A stretch of DNA of 64,000 bases from Palsa-504 sp963756575 (lineage in GTDB: Bacteria > Actinomycetota > Actinomycetes > Streptosporangiales > Streptosporangiaceae). The DNA is taken from assembly GCA_963756575.1 (NCBI GenBank), contig CAVWOM010000019.1:496001-560000 (forward strand), given 5' to 3'. Shown here piece by piece: positions 35,435-44,417 of the stretch (position 1 is its first letter; each line of letters opens with the position of its first letter). A program made the translations under genes and the position numbers. Below the pieces are notes generated by a model that was not told where the DNA came from, did no database searches, and saw only the letters and a list, made by a program, of their open reading frames with translations.

Positions 35435-36408
35435 GCCGGGCTCCCGCCGGGCTGGCCGGGGCTGGGCGGACCGGGCGGGCCCGGGGGGTCGGTCCGGTCC
35501 TGGTTCTCGGCCAGGAAGCGCTCGACCTGGGCGGCCAGCTCGTCCGCGGTGGGCATCGCCTCGCCGTCGGCCAGCAGCCCGGTGGCCGCGTCCGCGTCGG
35601 CCAGCTGGCTCTCGGTCGCGCTGTCGTACTGCTGCTCGAGCGCGCGGACCAGCTCCGCGACCTCCGCGGACTCCTCGACCTGGCGCTGGATCGCCTCGTT
35701 GGTGCGGTCGGCCGCCTCGCGGAGCTCGGCGTCGGGCAGGTCGAGCCCGGTCGAGGTGGTGACCGAGCCGAGCAGCGCCAGCGCGGCCGGCGGGTAGACG
35801 GCCTGGGCCAGGTAGTGCGGCACCTGGACGGCGAAGCCGAGCGCGTCGCGGCCCGCCTCGCCCAGGCGCAGCTCGATGAGGGCGGGAGCGCTGCCCGGCA
35901 CCTGGATCCGGCTCGGCAGCCGCTGGTGGCCCGCCAGCAGCTCCTCGCGGGTGGCGTGGGCGATCACCCCGAGCGGCCGGGTGTGCGGCATGCCCGCCGG
36001 GATGCCGAGGAAGCTGATCGCCGGGCCGGCGTCGAGCCGGGCGGCGACGCTCAGCACGGCCTGGCTGAACAGGTCCCATTCGTGATCCGGCTCCGGCCCC
36101 GACAGCAGCAGGAACGGGCGCCCGCCCTGGTCGTGCAGCAGGTGCAGGGCCAGCTCAGGAGGGTCGTAGCTCTCCCAGCGGCTGTTGTCGTAGGTCATCA
36201 GCGGGCGCCGTGACCGGTAGTCGATCAGCCGGTCGGTGTCGAAGCGCGCCACGGTCTCGTGCGGGAAGGCGCCCAGCAGGTGCTCGGTGAGCAGGCGGCC
36301 CGCCGTCCCCGCGTCGATGAAGCCCTCCAGGTAGTGCAACATCGGCGCGCCTGCGACGCCGGACGCGGCCGGATCGAGCTCGTAGAGATCCTCCGGGTTC
36401 CGCTGCAT
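35431..36408 (-). CDS. PAC2-family protein
   Basis: The 325-residue protein starts at an ATG after CTGGAGGG. It has the PAC2 fold pattern (MLHYLEGFIDAGTAGRLLTEHLL, VISFLG-like GPAISFLGIPAGMPHTRP, GFAVQVPHYLAQAVYPPAALALL), then a helical region and a Pro/Gly tail. PAC2 proteins relate to proteasome-assembly chaperones, and actinobacterial members are co-conserved with proteasome genes; the exact role is unknown. Confidence 0.88.
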   Translation of the reverse strand: MQRNPEDLYELDPAASGVAGAPMLHYLEGFIDAGTAGRLLTEHLLGAFPHETVARFDTDRLIDYRSRRPLMTYDNSRWESYDPPELALHLLHDQGGRPFLLLSGPEPDHEWDLFSQAVLSVAARLDAGPAISFLGIPAGMPHTRPLGVIAHATREELLAGHQRLPSRIQVPGSAPALIELRLGEAGRDALGFAVQVPHYLAQAVYPPAALALLGSVTTSTGLDLPDAELREAADRTNEAIQRQVEESAEVAELVRALEQQYDSATESQLADADAATGLLADGEAMPTADELAAQVERFLAENQDRTDPPGPPGPPSPGQPGGSPA

Positions 36409-36439
36409 CCCTCCAGTTTCCCACGGTCCGCGCACTGCT

Positions 36440-36473
36440 GCGGCCTGGGCACCGGGTCGGGTGCCCAGGCCGC
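36440..36473 (-). terminator. Terminator hairpin after msiK
   Basis: A perfect 14-bp stem (GCGGCCTGGGCACC / GGTGCCCAGGCCGC) with a 6-nt loop lies 26 nt past the msiK stop. No U-run. Confidence 0.6.
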
Positions 36474-36498
36474 GGCCGGCTGGACCGGGTGCGGGCCG

Positions 36499-37729
<1,231 letters not shown>

Positions 37730-37780
37730 GCCGGCAGCGTAACCTCGCCGTGATCTGCTGATAAGGGCGCGGAGCGCGAT

Positions 37781-37855
37781 GTTACATTAGCGTAAACGCC
37801 GTGACCATTTCGTTATATTGTGATGAAGTCGCAGCCTGCAAACGTTGGCGCTAAC
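37781..37855. promoter_or_regulatory. Candidate Lrp/msiK intergenic operator
   Basis: TTAGCG (within GTTACATTAGCGTAAAC, 37781-37797) and CGCTAA (within GTTGGCGCTAAC, 37844-37855) are inverted copies in the AT-richer gap between msiK and lrp. They are consistent with binding of the adjacent Lrp regulator. Confidence 0.35.
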
Positions 37856-37857
37856 GT
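37852..37857 (+). promoter_or_regulatory. -10 box (TAACGT) of lrp, leaderless
   Basis: It lies 6 nt before the GTG at 37864 and overlaps the inverted motif. Confidence 0.4.
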
Positions 37858-37863
37858 GACCAC

Positions 37864-38304
37864 GTGGAAGAGATCGACCGCAAGATCGTGTCGCTGCTGA
37901 CCCGCAATGGCCGGATGAGCTTCACCGAGCTGGCCCGGCAGGCCGGCCTCTCCGTGTCGGCGGTGCACCAGCGCGTGCGCAGGCTCGAGCAGGACGGCGT
38001 GATCAAAGGTTACGTCGCCGTGTTCGACCCGGACGACGTGGGCCTGCCGCTGACCGCCTTCGTGTCGATCAAGCCGTTCGACGCCGCCGCCCCCGACGAC
38101 CTGCCGCAGCGGCTCGAGCACCTGACCGCGATCGAGGCCTGCCACAGCGTCGCGGGTGACGAGAACTACATTCTCAAGGTCCGGGTGCCCTCCCCGGTCG
38201 CGCTGGAAGACCTGCTCCAGCAGATCCGCACCATCGGCGGCGTCTCCACCCGCACCACCGTCGTCCTCAGCACCCCCTACGAGAACCGGCCGCCCTCCAT
38301 CTGA
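37864..38304 (+). CDS. Lrp/AsnC-family regulator
   Basis: The 146-residue protein has an N-terminal HTH (MEEIDRKIVSLLTRNGRMSFTELARQAGLSVSAVHQRVRRLEQDGVIKGY) and a C-terminal RAM/AsnC ligand domain with SVAGDENYILKVRV. Such regulators respond to amino acids. It is divergent from msiK. Confidence 0.93.
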   Translation: MEEIDRKIVSLLTRNGRMSFTELARQAGLSVSAVHQRVRRLEQDGVIKGYVAVFDPDDVGLPLTAFVSIKPFDAAAPDDLPQRLEHLTAIEACHSVAGDENYILKVRVPSPVALEDLLQQIRTIGGVSTRTTVVLSTPYENRPPSI

Positions 38305-38353
38305 CCCGCCCGGCCCCAGGCTCGGCGCCGTGGCCAGGGACGCGCGGGGCCGG

Positions 38354-38941
38354 TCAGGCGTGATGCGCGCGGAGGCCGTCGAGCATGATCGACAGGAGCG
38401 TCTCGGCCCGTTCGGGGGCCCGCTCGGTGCTCACCGACACCCCGTGCACGAGGCGCATCACGTCGGTGGCGTCCACGTCCGGCCGGATGGCGCCGGCCTG
38501 CTGGGCGTTCGACAGCAGGCGCTCGGTGGTCTCGCGCATCGCGACCCAGCAGGAGGAGATCAGCTCGGACTCGATGCCGACCGCCTCGATCAGCGCGTGC
38601 GACAGGCCGCGCTTGGTCACCAGGTACCCGGCCAGCGCGCGGAGGTAGCCGGCGAAGGCGGCCTCGGGGGCCAGGGTCCCGGCGAGTGCCTCGCCCTCCC
38701 CGCACACCGCGCCCACCTGGCTGCGGAACACGGCCGCCTGCAGGTCGAGCCGGGTGGGGAAGTGCCGGTAGAGGGTGCCGATGCCCACCCCGGCCCGCCG
38801 GGCGATGTCCTCCAGGGGCGCGTCGGCGCCCTTGTCGGCGAACGCGGCGGTGGCCGCGGTGACCAGCCGGGCGCGGTTCTGCCGCGCGTCCGCCCGGAGC
38901 TGCTCGGCCGGGCGCGGCGCCTGGTCGGATGTCCTGGTCAT
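38354..38941 (-). CDS. TetR-family repressor
   Basis: The 195-residue protein is taken from the ATG at 38941, which has TAACCT 7 nt upstream and no SD. The HTH is at about 25-70 (RLVTAATAAFADKGADAPLEDIARRAGVGIGTLYRHFPTR). It is divergent from an MFS exporter whose promoter carries two 15-bp palindromes, so it most likely represses the exporter. Confidence 0.92.
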   Translation of the reverse strand: MTRTSDQAPRPAEQLRADARQNRARLVTAATAAFADKGADAPLEDIARRAGVGIGTLYRHFPTRLDLQAAVFRSQVGAVCGEGEALAGTLAPEAAFAGYLRALAGYLVTKRGLSHALIEAVGIESELISSCWVAMRETTERLLSNAQQAGAIRPDVDATDVMRLVHGVSVSTERAPERAETLLSIMLDGLRAHHA

Positions 38942-38948
38942 CACCTTG

Positions 38949-38954
38949 AGGTTA
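38949..38954 (-). promoter_or_regulatory. -10 box (TAACCT) of tetR, leaderless
   Basis: It lies 7 nt before the ATG on the minus strand. Confidence 0.4.
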
Positions 38955-39006
38955 ACGGCTTTCCCGAGGGTGTCGTGAGCGCGGGCAGGCGGACGGGATT
39001 AACCGC

Positions 39007-39053
39007 TTGCGAACCGGAGGCTGCCTCCGTATAGTAACCGGAGTAGACCTCCG
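39007..39053 (+). promoter_or_regulatory. MFS promoter with two TetR-type operators
   Basis: -35 TTGCGA (39007-39012), a 17-bp spacer and -10 TATAGT (39030-39035). The perfect palindrome CGGAGGCTGCCTCCG (39015-39029) fills the spacer and a second, CGGAGTAGACCTCCG (39039-39053), covers the transcription start, 24 bp apart centre to centre. This is a classical repressor arrangement. Confidence 0.75.
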
Positions 39054-39140
39054 CTTCATTCCCGATGGTACCGCCTGGCCAGCGGCCTGTCAGCCACCGG
39101 AGGCCTGCTTCTCGCGTGACCAGACAACCATGGAGGCATC

Positions 39141-40625
39141 TTGTCTTCTTCGCATGCCTTTCGGACGCCGAGGGGGCGGCCGGGGGTCGCCCTGGCCATC
39201 ATGCTGAGCGCCCAGCTCATGATCATCCTGGACATGACGGTGGTGAACATCGCCCTGCCGCATATCCAGGCCAGCCTGCACTTCTCCACGACCAGCCTGT
39301 CGTGGGTCCTGAACGGGTACACGCTGACGTCAGGCGGCCTGCTGCTGCTCGGGGGCCGGGCCGGCGACATCCTCGGCCGGCGGCGGGTCTTCGTCGCCGG
39401 CATCGCCCTGTTCACCCTCGCCTCGCTGGCCGGGGGGCTCGCGACCACGGGGGGCCTGCTGCTCGCCGCGCGGGCGCTGCAGGGCGTGGGCGGGGCCCTC
39501 GCCTCGCCCGCGGTCCTGGCGCTGATCGTGACCAGCTTCCCCGAAGGCCGGGAGCGGACCCGCGCGCTCGGCATCTACATGGGCGTGATCACCGGCGGTT
39601 CCTCGCTGGGCCTGGTGCTCGGCGGGGTGATCACCGAGTGGCTGTCCTGGCGGTGGGTGCTGTTCATCAACGTGCCGATCGGCGTGGCCGTGGTCGCGAT
39701 CGCGCCGCTGTTCGTCAGCGAGACCCCCCGGCTGCCCAGCCGGTTCGACTTCGCCGGCGCGCTGGCCGCCACGACCGGGGTGACCGCGCTGGTGTACGGG
39801 TTCATCCGGGCGGCCGCCAGCGGCTGGGGCGACCGGCTCACGCTGGCCGCGTTCGGGGCGGCCGCGGTCGTGCTCGTCCTGTTCGCCGTCACCGAGACCC
39901 GGGCCCGCCAGCCGATTACCCCGATGCGCCTGTTCGCCGACGTCGGCCGGGCGGGCTCGTTCATAGCCCGGCTGCTGCTCATCGCGGGCATGTTCGGGAT
40001 GTTCTACTTCATCACCGAGTTCCTGCAGAAGGTGATGGGCTTCAGCCCGCTCCGCGCCGGGGTGGCGTTCCTGCCGATGACCTTCGCGCTGTTCGCGGTG
40101 TCCCGGCTCGCGCCGAAGCTGATGCCGGTGCTGGGGGCCAAGCCGCTGATGATCGCCGGGATGCTGCCCGTGATCGCCTCGATGGCCTGGCTGTGGCGGG
40201 TGACGCCCGCCACGGGCTACTGGTCCGGCATCTTCGGCCCGATGATGCTGATCGGCGTGGGGATGGGGCTGGTGTTCGTGCCGCTGACCACCGCTTCCCT
40301 GGCCGGGGTGCCCGCGGCCGACTCCGGCGCCGCGTCCGGGCTGGTGAACATGCTCCAGCTGGCGGGCGGGTCGCTGGGCCTGGGCGTGCTGGTGGCCGTG
40401 TTCGGGACCGCGAGCAGGCACGCGGCCAGCCATCCGCTGGCCGGGCTGACCCCGCTCGCGCAGTCGCAGCAGGCGCTTACCCACGGCATCGCGGCCGCGT
40501 TCGGCTTCGCCGCCCTGCTGGACGTCTGCAGCCTGCTGGTCATCATCACCATGATCAGGGCCCGGCGGCTCGTGCCCGCTCCGGTGCCCGCGCCGCAGCC
40601 GCGGGAAGAGGCCGTGGCGTCCTAG
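39141..40625 (+). CDS. MFS multidrug exporter (EmrB/QacA type)
   Basis: The 494-residue protein has about 14 helices: LDMTVVNIALPHIQ (motif D1) in helix 1, GRAGDILGRRRVF (motif A) and ARALQGVGGALASPAVLALI. TTG start with TGGAGG 4-5 nt upstream. It is controlled from the TetR-operator promoter and is probably a drug or metabolite efflux pump. Confidence 0.92.
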   Translation: MSSSHAFRTPRGRPGVALAIMLSAQLMIILDMTVVNIALPHIQASLHFSTTSLSWVLNGYTLTSGGLLLLGGRAGDILGRRRVFVAGIALFTLASLAGGLATTGGLLLAARALQGVGGALASPAVLALIVTSFPEGRERTRALGIYMGVITGGSSLGLVLGGVITEWLSWRWVLFINVPIGVAVVAIAPLFVSETPRLPSRFDFAGALAATTGVTALVYGFIRAAASGWGDRLTLAAFGAAAVVLVLFAVTETRARQPITPMRLFADVGRAGSFIARLLLIAGMFGMFYFITEFLQKVMGFSPLRAGVAFLPMTFALFAVSRLAPKLMPVLGAKPLMIAGMLPVIASMAWLWRVTPATGYWSGIFGPMMLIGVGMGLVFVPLTTASLAGVPAADSGAASGLVNMLQLAGGSLGLGVLVAVFGTASRHAASHPLAGLTPLAQSQQALTHGIAAAFGFAALLDVCSLLVIITMIRARRLVPAPVPAPQPREEAVAS

Positions 40626-40635
40626 CGGATCCGGT

Positions 40636-41511
40636 TCAGGCGACGGGGAAAACCAGCTCCGGGGCGATGCCGGGCACGGGGGTGCCGGGCGGGACGATCG
40701 CGGCGGTGCCGTGGTAGACGCGCATCGCGGCGGTCACCAGGCCGGCCGGCGCCGCCACCAGCGTGGCGCCGGCCAGCAGGGTCAGGTCGAGCAGCGAGGT
40801 GTAGGCCTGCCCGTCACCGCACGGCGGGGCCGCGACGACGATGTCCCGGTGCGTGAGCCCGGCCCCGGGTCCCCCGGGACCGGTCTCGTCTCCCCGGCCG
40901 GGAGACGAGACCGGCCCTTCGTCGCCCTCCGGCGCGAGGACGTGCTGATCAGCCGGGCCGTTCCCCTCCTGTGGACGGCCTGGCCCATCAGCGGAGCTTT
41001 CATCGGCGGAACTGAGCAGCGAGCTGAACGGGGTAGTGCCGGGCGCCTCGCCGAACGCGATGACCTGCCGGACCCGGGAGCGGTCGGCGCCCTCGGCGGC
41101 GAGTTCGGCCAGCGGGGCCGAGGTGATCAGCAGCCGCGCGCCGCAGGCGTTGAGCCGGGCGGCGATGTCCGCCGGAGCCGTGCCCGCCTCGATGAGGCAG
41201 GCGGATGCGCCCGCCGCGCGGATCGCGTTGACCGCCATGGCCGCCCTGGCCGCGTCCTGGACCAGCACGCCGGCCGTGTCCCCGGCCGCCAGCCCGCGCC
41301 GGGCCAGCCCGCGCGCCGCCGCGCGGACGCTCCGGGCGAAGCGGGGCCATGCGGTCACCGATCCGTCGGTGGCATCGACGAGGGCCGCCCGGTGGCCGGC
41401 CTGGTCCGCCGCCGCCAAGATGGCCCGGGTCATCGCCTGGCCCGCCGTGCCCGCGCTCACCATGACGGGCGCTGCCGTCGTGCGCTCTCCGGTACTGACT
41501 CCGCGTTCCAC
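40636..41511 (-). CDS. Truncated AMP-binding (acyl-CoA synthetase-like) protein
   Basis: About 291 residues from GTG 41511 (GGGAGG 5 nt upstream). The N-terminal half resembles the start of 4-coumarate/acyl-CoA ligases (GRALVD-like GHRAALVDATDGSVTAWPRFARSVRAAARGLARRGLAAGDTAGVLVQDAARAAMAVNAIRAAGA). The P-loop TSGTTG motif and the whole C-terminal domain are missing; a Gly/Pro/Asp-rich linker replaces part of the core before PELVFPVA. It is either a degenerate ligase or an adenylate-binding stub. Confidence 0.6.
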   Translation of the reverse strand: MERGVSTGERTTAAPVMVSAGTAGQAMTRAILAAADQAGHRAALVDATDGSVTAWPRFARSVRAAARGLARRGLAAGDTAGVLVQDAARAAMAVNAIRAAGASACLIEAGTAPADIAARLNACGARLLITSAPLAELAAEGADRSRVRQVIAFGEAPGTTPFSSLLSSADESSADGPGRPQEGNGPADQHVLAPEGDEGPVSSPGRGDETGPGGPGAGLTHRDIVVAAPPCGDGQAYTSLLDLTLLAGATLVAAPAGLVTAAMRVYHGTAAIVPPGTPVPGIAPELVFPVA

Positions 41512-41585
41512 CAGGACCTCCCAGCTGGGTGCCGCAGCGGGCGGGTCCCGGCGTGATACCGGGACCCGCCCGGCCGCCACCGCGC

Positions 41586-41643
41586 CCGGCTGGCTCCCAC
41601 CCCCCCTCGGGAGCCAGCCGGCGGAGGGTCTTCGACCCTCCGC
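41586..41643 (-). terminator. Two adjacent terminator hairpins
   Basis: A 13-bp perfect stem CCGGCTGGCTCCC/GGGAGCCAGCCGG (41586-41621) abuts a 10-bp stem GCGGAGGGTC/GACCCTCCGC (41621-41643). They lie about 170 nt past the stop of the LuxR-type gene and upstream of the ligase-like gene. Confidence 0.55.
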
Positions 41644-41716
41644 CGCTGCGCGTTAGCGACAGTTGAACGCTATGGCGCGGGGGGTCGCCGGCACATGCGC
41701 CGAACTGTGTATTCCG

Positions 41717-41808
41717 GTGTGCATATTGCCGCGCCCCCGGGCCCGCCCGGCGTGCATATGTGCAGGCGGCGATGCTCAGCTACCGGCCTGGCGTGTACAT
41801 GTGCAGGC
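41717..41808. repeat. Short direct repeats downstream of the LuxR-type gene
   Basis: GGCGTGCATATGTGCAGGC (41749-41767) recurs with two mismatches at 41790-41808, and a half-copy GTGTGCATATTGC sits at 41717-41729. All contain a TGCATA/GTACAT dyad. Nothing else is seen in 41644-41813. Confidence 0.5.
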
Positions 41809-41813
41809 CGCGG

Positions 41814-44337
41814 TCAGGCGGGCGGCTCGTGGCGGCTGGCCCATGAGGCAACTTGCGTACGTGAGGTGAAGCCGAGCTTGGACAAGATGTTGGCCACGTG
41901 CCGGGCCGCGGTCGCCGGGCTGATCACCAGCTCGTCGGCGATCTCCTTGTTGGACAGGCCCTGGGCGATCAGCCGCACGATCTCGTGCTCGCGCGGGGTG
42001 AGCGGGCCGGGCGCGCGGTGCGCGGTCACGTTCAGGCCGGCCGGCCCCGCGCGCGGCCCGGGCCGGGTCGGTCCAGGCGGGCTCCGCGGCCCCGGCCGAA
42101 CCGGGGTCGGCCTGCCCGGTGCCCAGGGCGAAGCGAAGAGCATCCTCGGCCGGCATCTCGCGGCCCTCGGCGAACAGGGCGGCGGCCGACGTGCCGATCT
42201 GGCTGCGGGCGAACTCGAGCACCTGCTCGATTCGCGGCCCGATGCCGGTCCCGTGCCCGAGGGACTCGCGCAGCTGGCAGGCCGCGCCGGCCAGCCGGGC
42301 GGCCCGCTCGGGCTGGGCGGAGGCCGCGGCCAGGGCGGCGCACGCCTCGAGCCCGCGGGCGATGCCGAGCCGCTGCCCGCAGACCTGGTTCAGCCGCAGG
42401 TTCTCGGCCAGGGCATGCTGGGCCTGGTCCAGGTCACCGCCGGCGATCGCGATCCAGCCGAGGCCGGCCTGGCAGCGGGCGATCTCGGGCCAGGCGTCCA
42501 GCTCGCGGAAGATCTCCAGGGCGTCGGTGTAGTACCGGACCGCCGCCTCGGCGTCGCCGCGGGCCCGGGCCAGCGTGCCCATCCCGTAGGAGACCTGCGC
42601 GACGCCCCAGCGGTTGTTGTCGGCCAGGATCTCCAGCGCGGCCTCGTACGCCCGCTGCGCCGACTTCAGCTTGTTCTGCCGCAGGGCGATGGCGCCCTTG
42701 GCGGCCATCGTGAGCCCGGCCTCCCAGTCGTTGCCGGTGGCCGCGGCCGCCTCGGCCGCTTCCTCGATCCAGGTGACCGCCTCGCCGGCCCGCCCGGCCC
42801 GGGCCGCGGCCTGGCTCATCACCCGCAGCGCGGTGGGCACCGGGAAGTCATCCCCGCTGGCCCGGGCCAGCTCCAGGCTCTCGGTCGCGCAGCGCACCAG
42901 CGTGTCGTAGTCCTGCAGGTCGAAGGCGATCTCCGCCCGGACCGCCAGGGCCCGCCCGCGGACCTGCGGGGACACCTCGCCGGCGTCGCCCGGCAGCACC
43001 AGGAACCGGTCGAGCCAGGTGGCCGCCTCGCGGGCGTCGCCGTGCGGCACCCACATGTTGCGCAGGCCCACGCACAGCCGCAGGCCGGTCTCGGCGTGGC
43101 CGTGCGCCAGCGAGGTCTCCAGCGCGATGCGGAAGTTGCCGTACTCGGCGATGCCGCGGCGGAATATCTCCCGGCGCACCGGCCACGGCGGCTCGCCGCG
43201 GCTGAACATCGTGGCCGAGGTGTGCTCGACCAGCGCCAGGATGCAGTCCCGGTGCCGCAGCGCCAGCGCATCCTTCTCACCGGCGGCATCGAGCCGCTCG
43301 GCGGCGTACTCCCTGATCGTGTCCAGCAGCCGGTACCGGGCGTCGCCGGCCGCCTCGCCGTCCAGCACCACCAGCGACTTGTCGATCAGCGAGATCAGCA
43401 GGCCGAGGATCTCCTCGGCGCCGATGGCCGCGTCCGAGCAGACCTGCTCGGCCATGTCCAGGTTCCAGCCGGAGAAGACCGCCAGCCGCCGCAGCAGCAT
43501 CTGCTCGGCCGCGTCCAGCAGCTCATAGCTCCAGTCCACGGTGGCCCGCAGCGTCTGCTGCCGCAGCGGCGCGGTCCGGTCCCCGGAGTTGAGCAGGGCG
43601 AACCGGTCCCGCAGCCGGTCCGCGATCTGCTCCACCGACAGCGCCCGCACCCGGGCCGCCGACAGCTCGATGCCCAGCGGGATCCCGTCCAGCGTCCGGC
43701 ACAGCCGGGCCACCGACGCCGTGTTGGCCTCGGTCAGCGCGAACCCCGGCCGGGCGCCCGCGGCCCGCGCCGCGAACAGCCGCACCGCCTCGTGGCCGGC
43801 CAGCTCGGCGGCCGGGGCGTCGTCCGGCGGCAGGTCGAGCGGGGGCACCCGCCACACGGTCTCGCCGCGGACCCGCAGCGGCTCCCGGCTGGTCGCGACG
43901 ATCCGCAGCCACGGGCACCGGGCCAGCAGCAGCTGCACCAGCAGCGCGCAGTCGCTGACCTGGTGCTCGCAGGTGTCCAGGATCAGCAGCATCCGCCGCG
44001 AGCGCAGCGCCTCGGCCAGCGTCTGCGCCAGCGCGACGCCCGGCTCCTCGCGGATCCCCAGCGTGTTCGCGGCCTGCTGGGCGACCGGCCCGTGCCAGTC
44101 GGCCAGCTCCACCAGCCACGCCTCGTCCAGGTCGCCGGGTCCCTCGCCGTCCGCGACCACCGCGCGGGCCAGCCGCACCGCCAGCCGGGTCTTGCCGATG
44201 CCGCCGGGGCCGCTCAGGGTCAGCGCGCGCACCTCGCCCAGCATCTTGGCCAGGTCGGCCAGGTCACGCTCCCGGCCGATGAAGCTATTCGGCTCCGCGG
44301 GTAGGTTCCCGCTGAGGATCGTGATCGCGGACTGCAT
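41814..44337 (-). CDS. AfsR/LuxR-type ATPase regulator with TPR domain (single-base frameshift)
   Basis: About 840 residues. The N-terminal NB-ARC-like ATPase has GREDL-type FIGRERDLADL, P-loop GPGGIGKTRLA, Walker B LLILDTCEH and SREPLRV; a winged-helix segment and TPR repeats run from about 350 to 750. The C-terminal LuxR HTH (PLTPREHEIVRLIAQGLSNKEIADELVISPATAARHVANILSKLGF) lies in the next frame: one base is extra at about 42035-42075. The family integrates a ligand or kinase signal with ATP binding to control secondary metabolism or transport genes. ATG with AGAGGG upstream. Confidence 0.88.
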
Positions 44338-44417
44338 GGGCCCTCTGGAAGTCTGACGCTTGAAAGGGGGAACAACTAGAGTCTCTCACCGTATCGGCTC
44401 ATCCGCACCGGGGGCGG

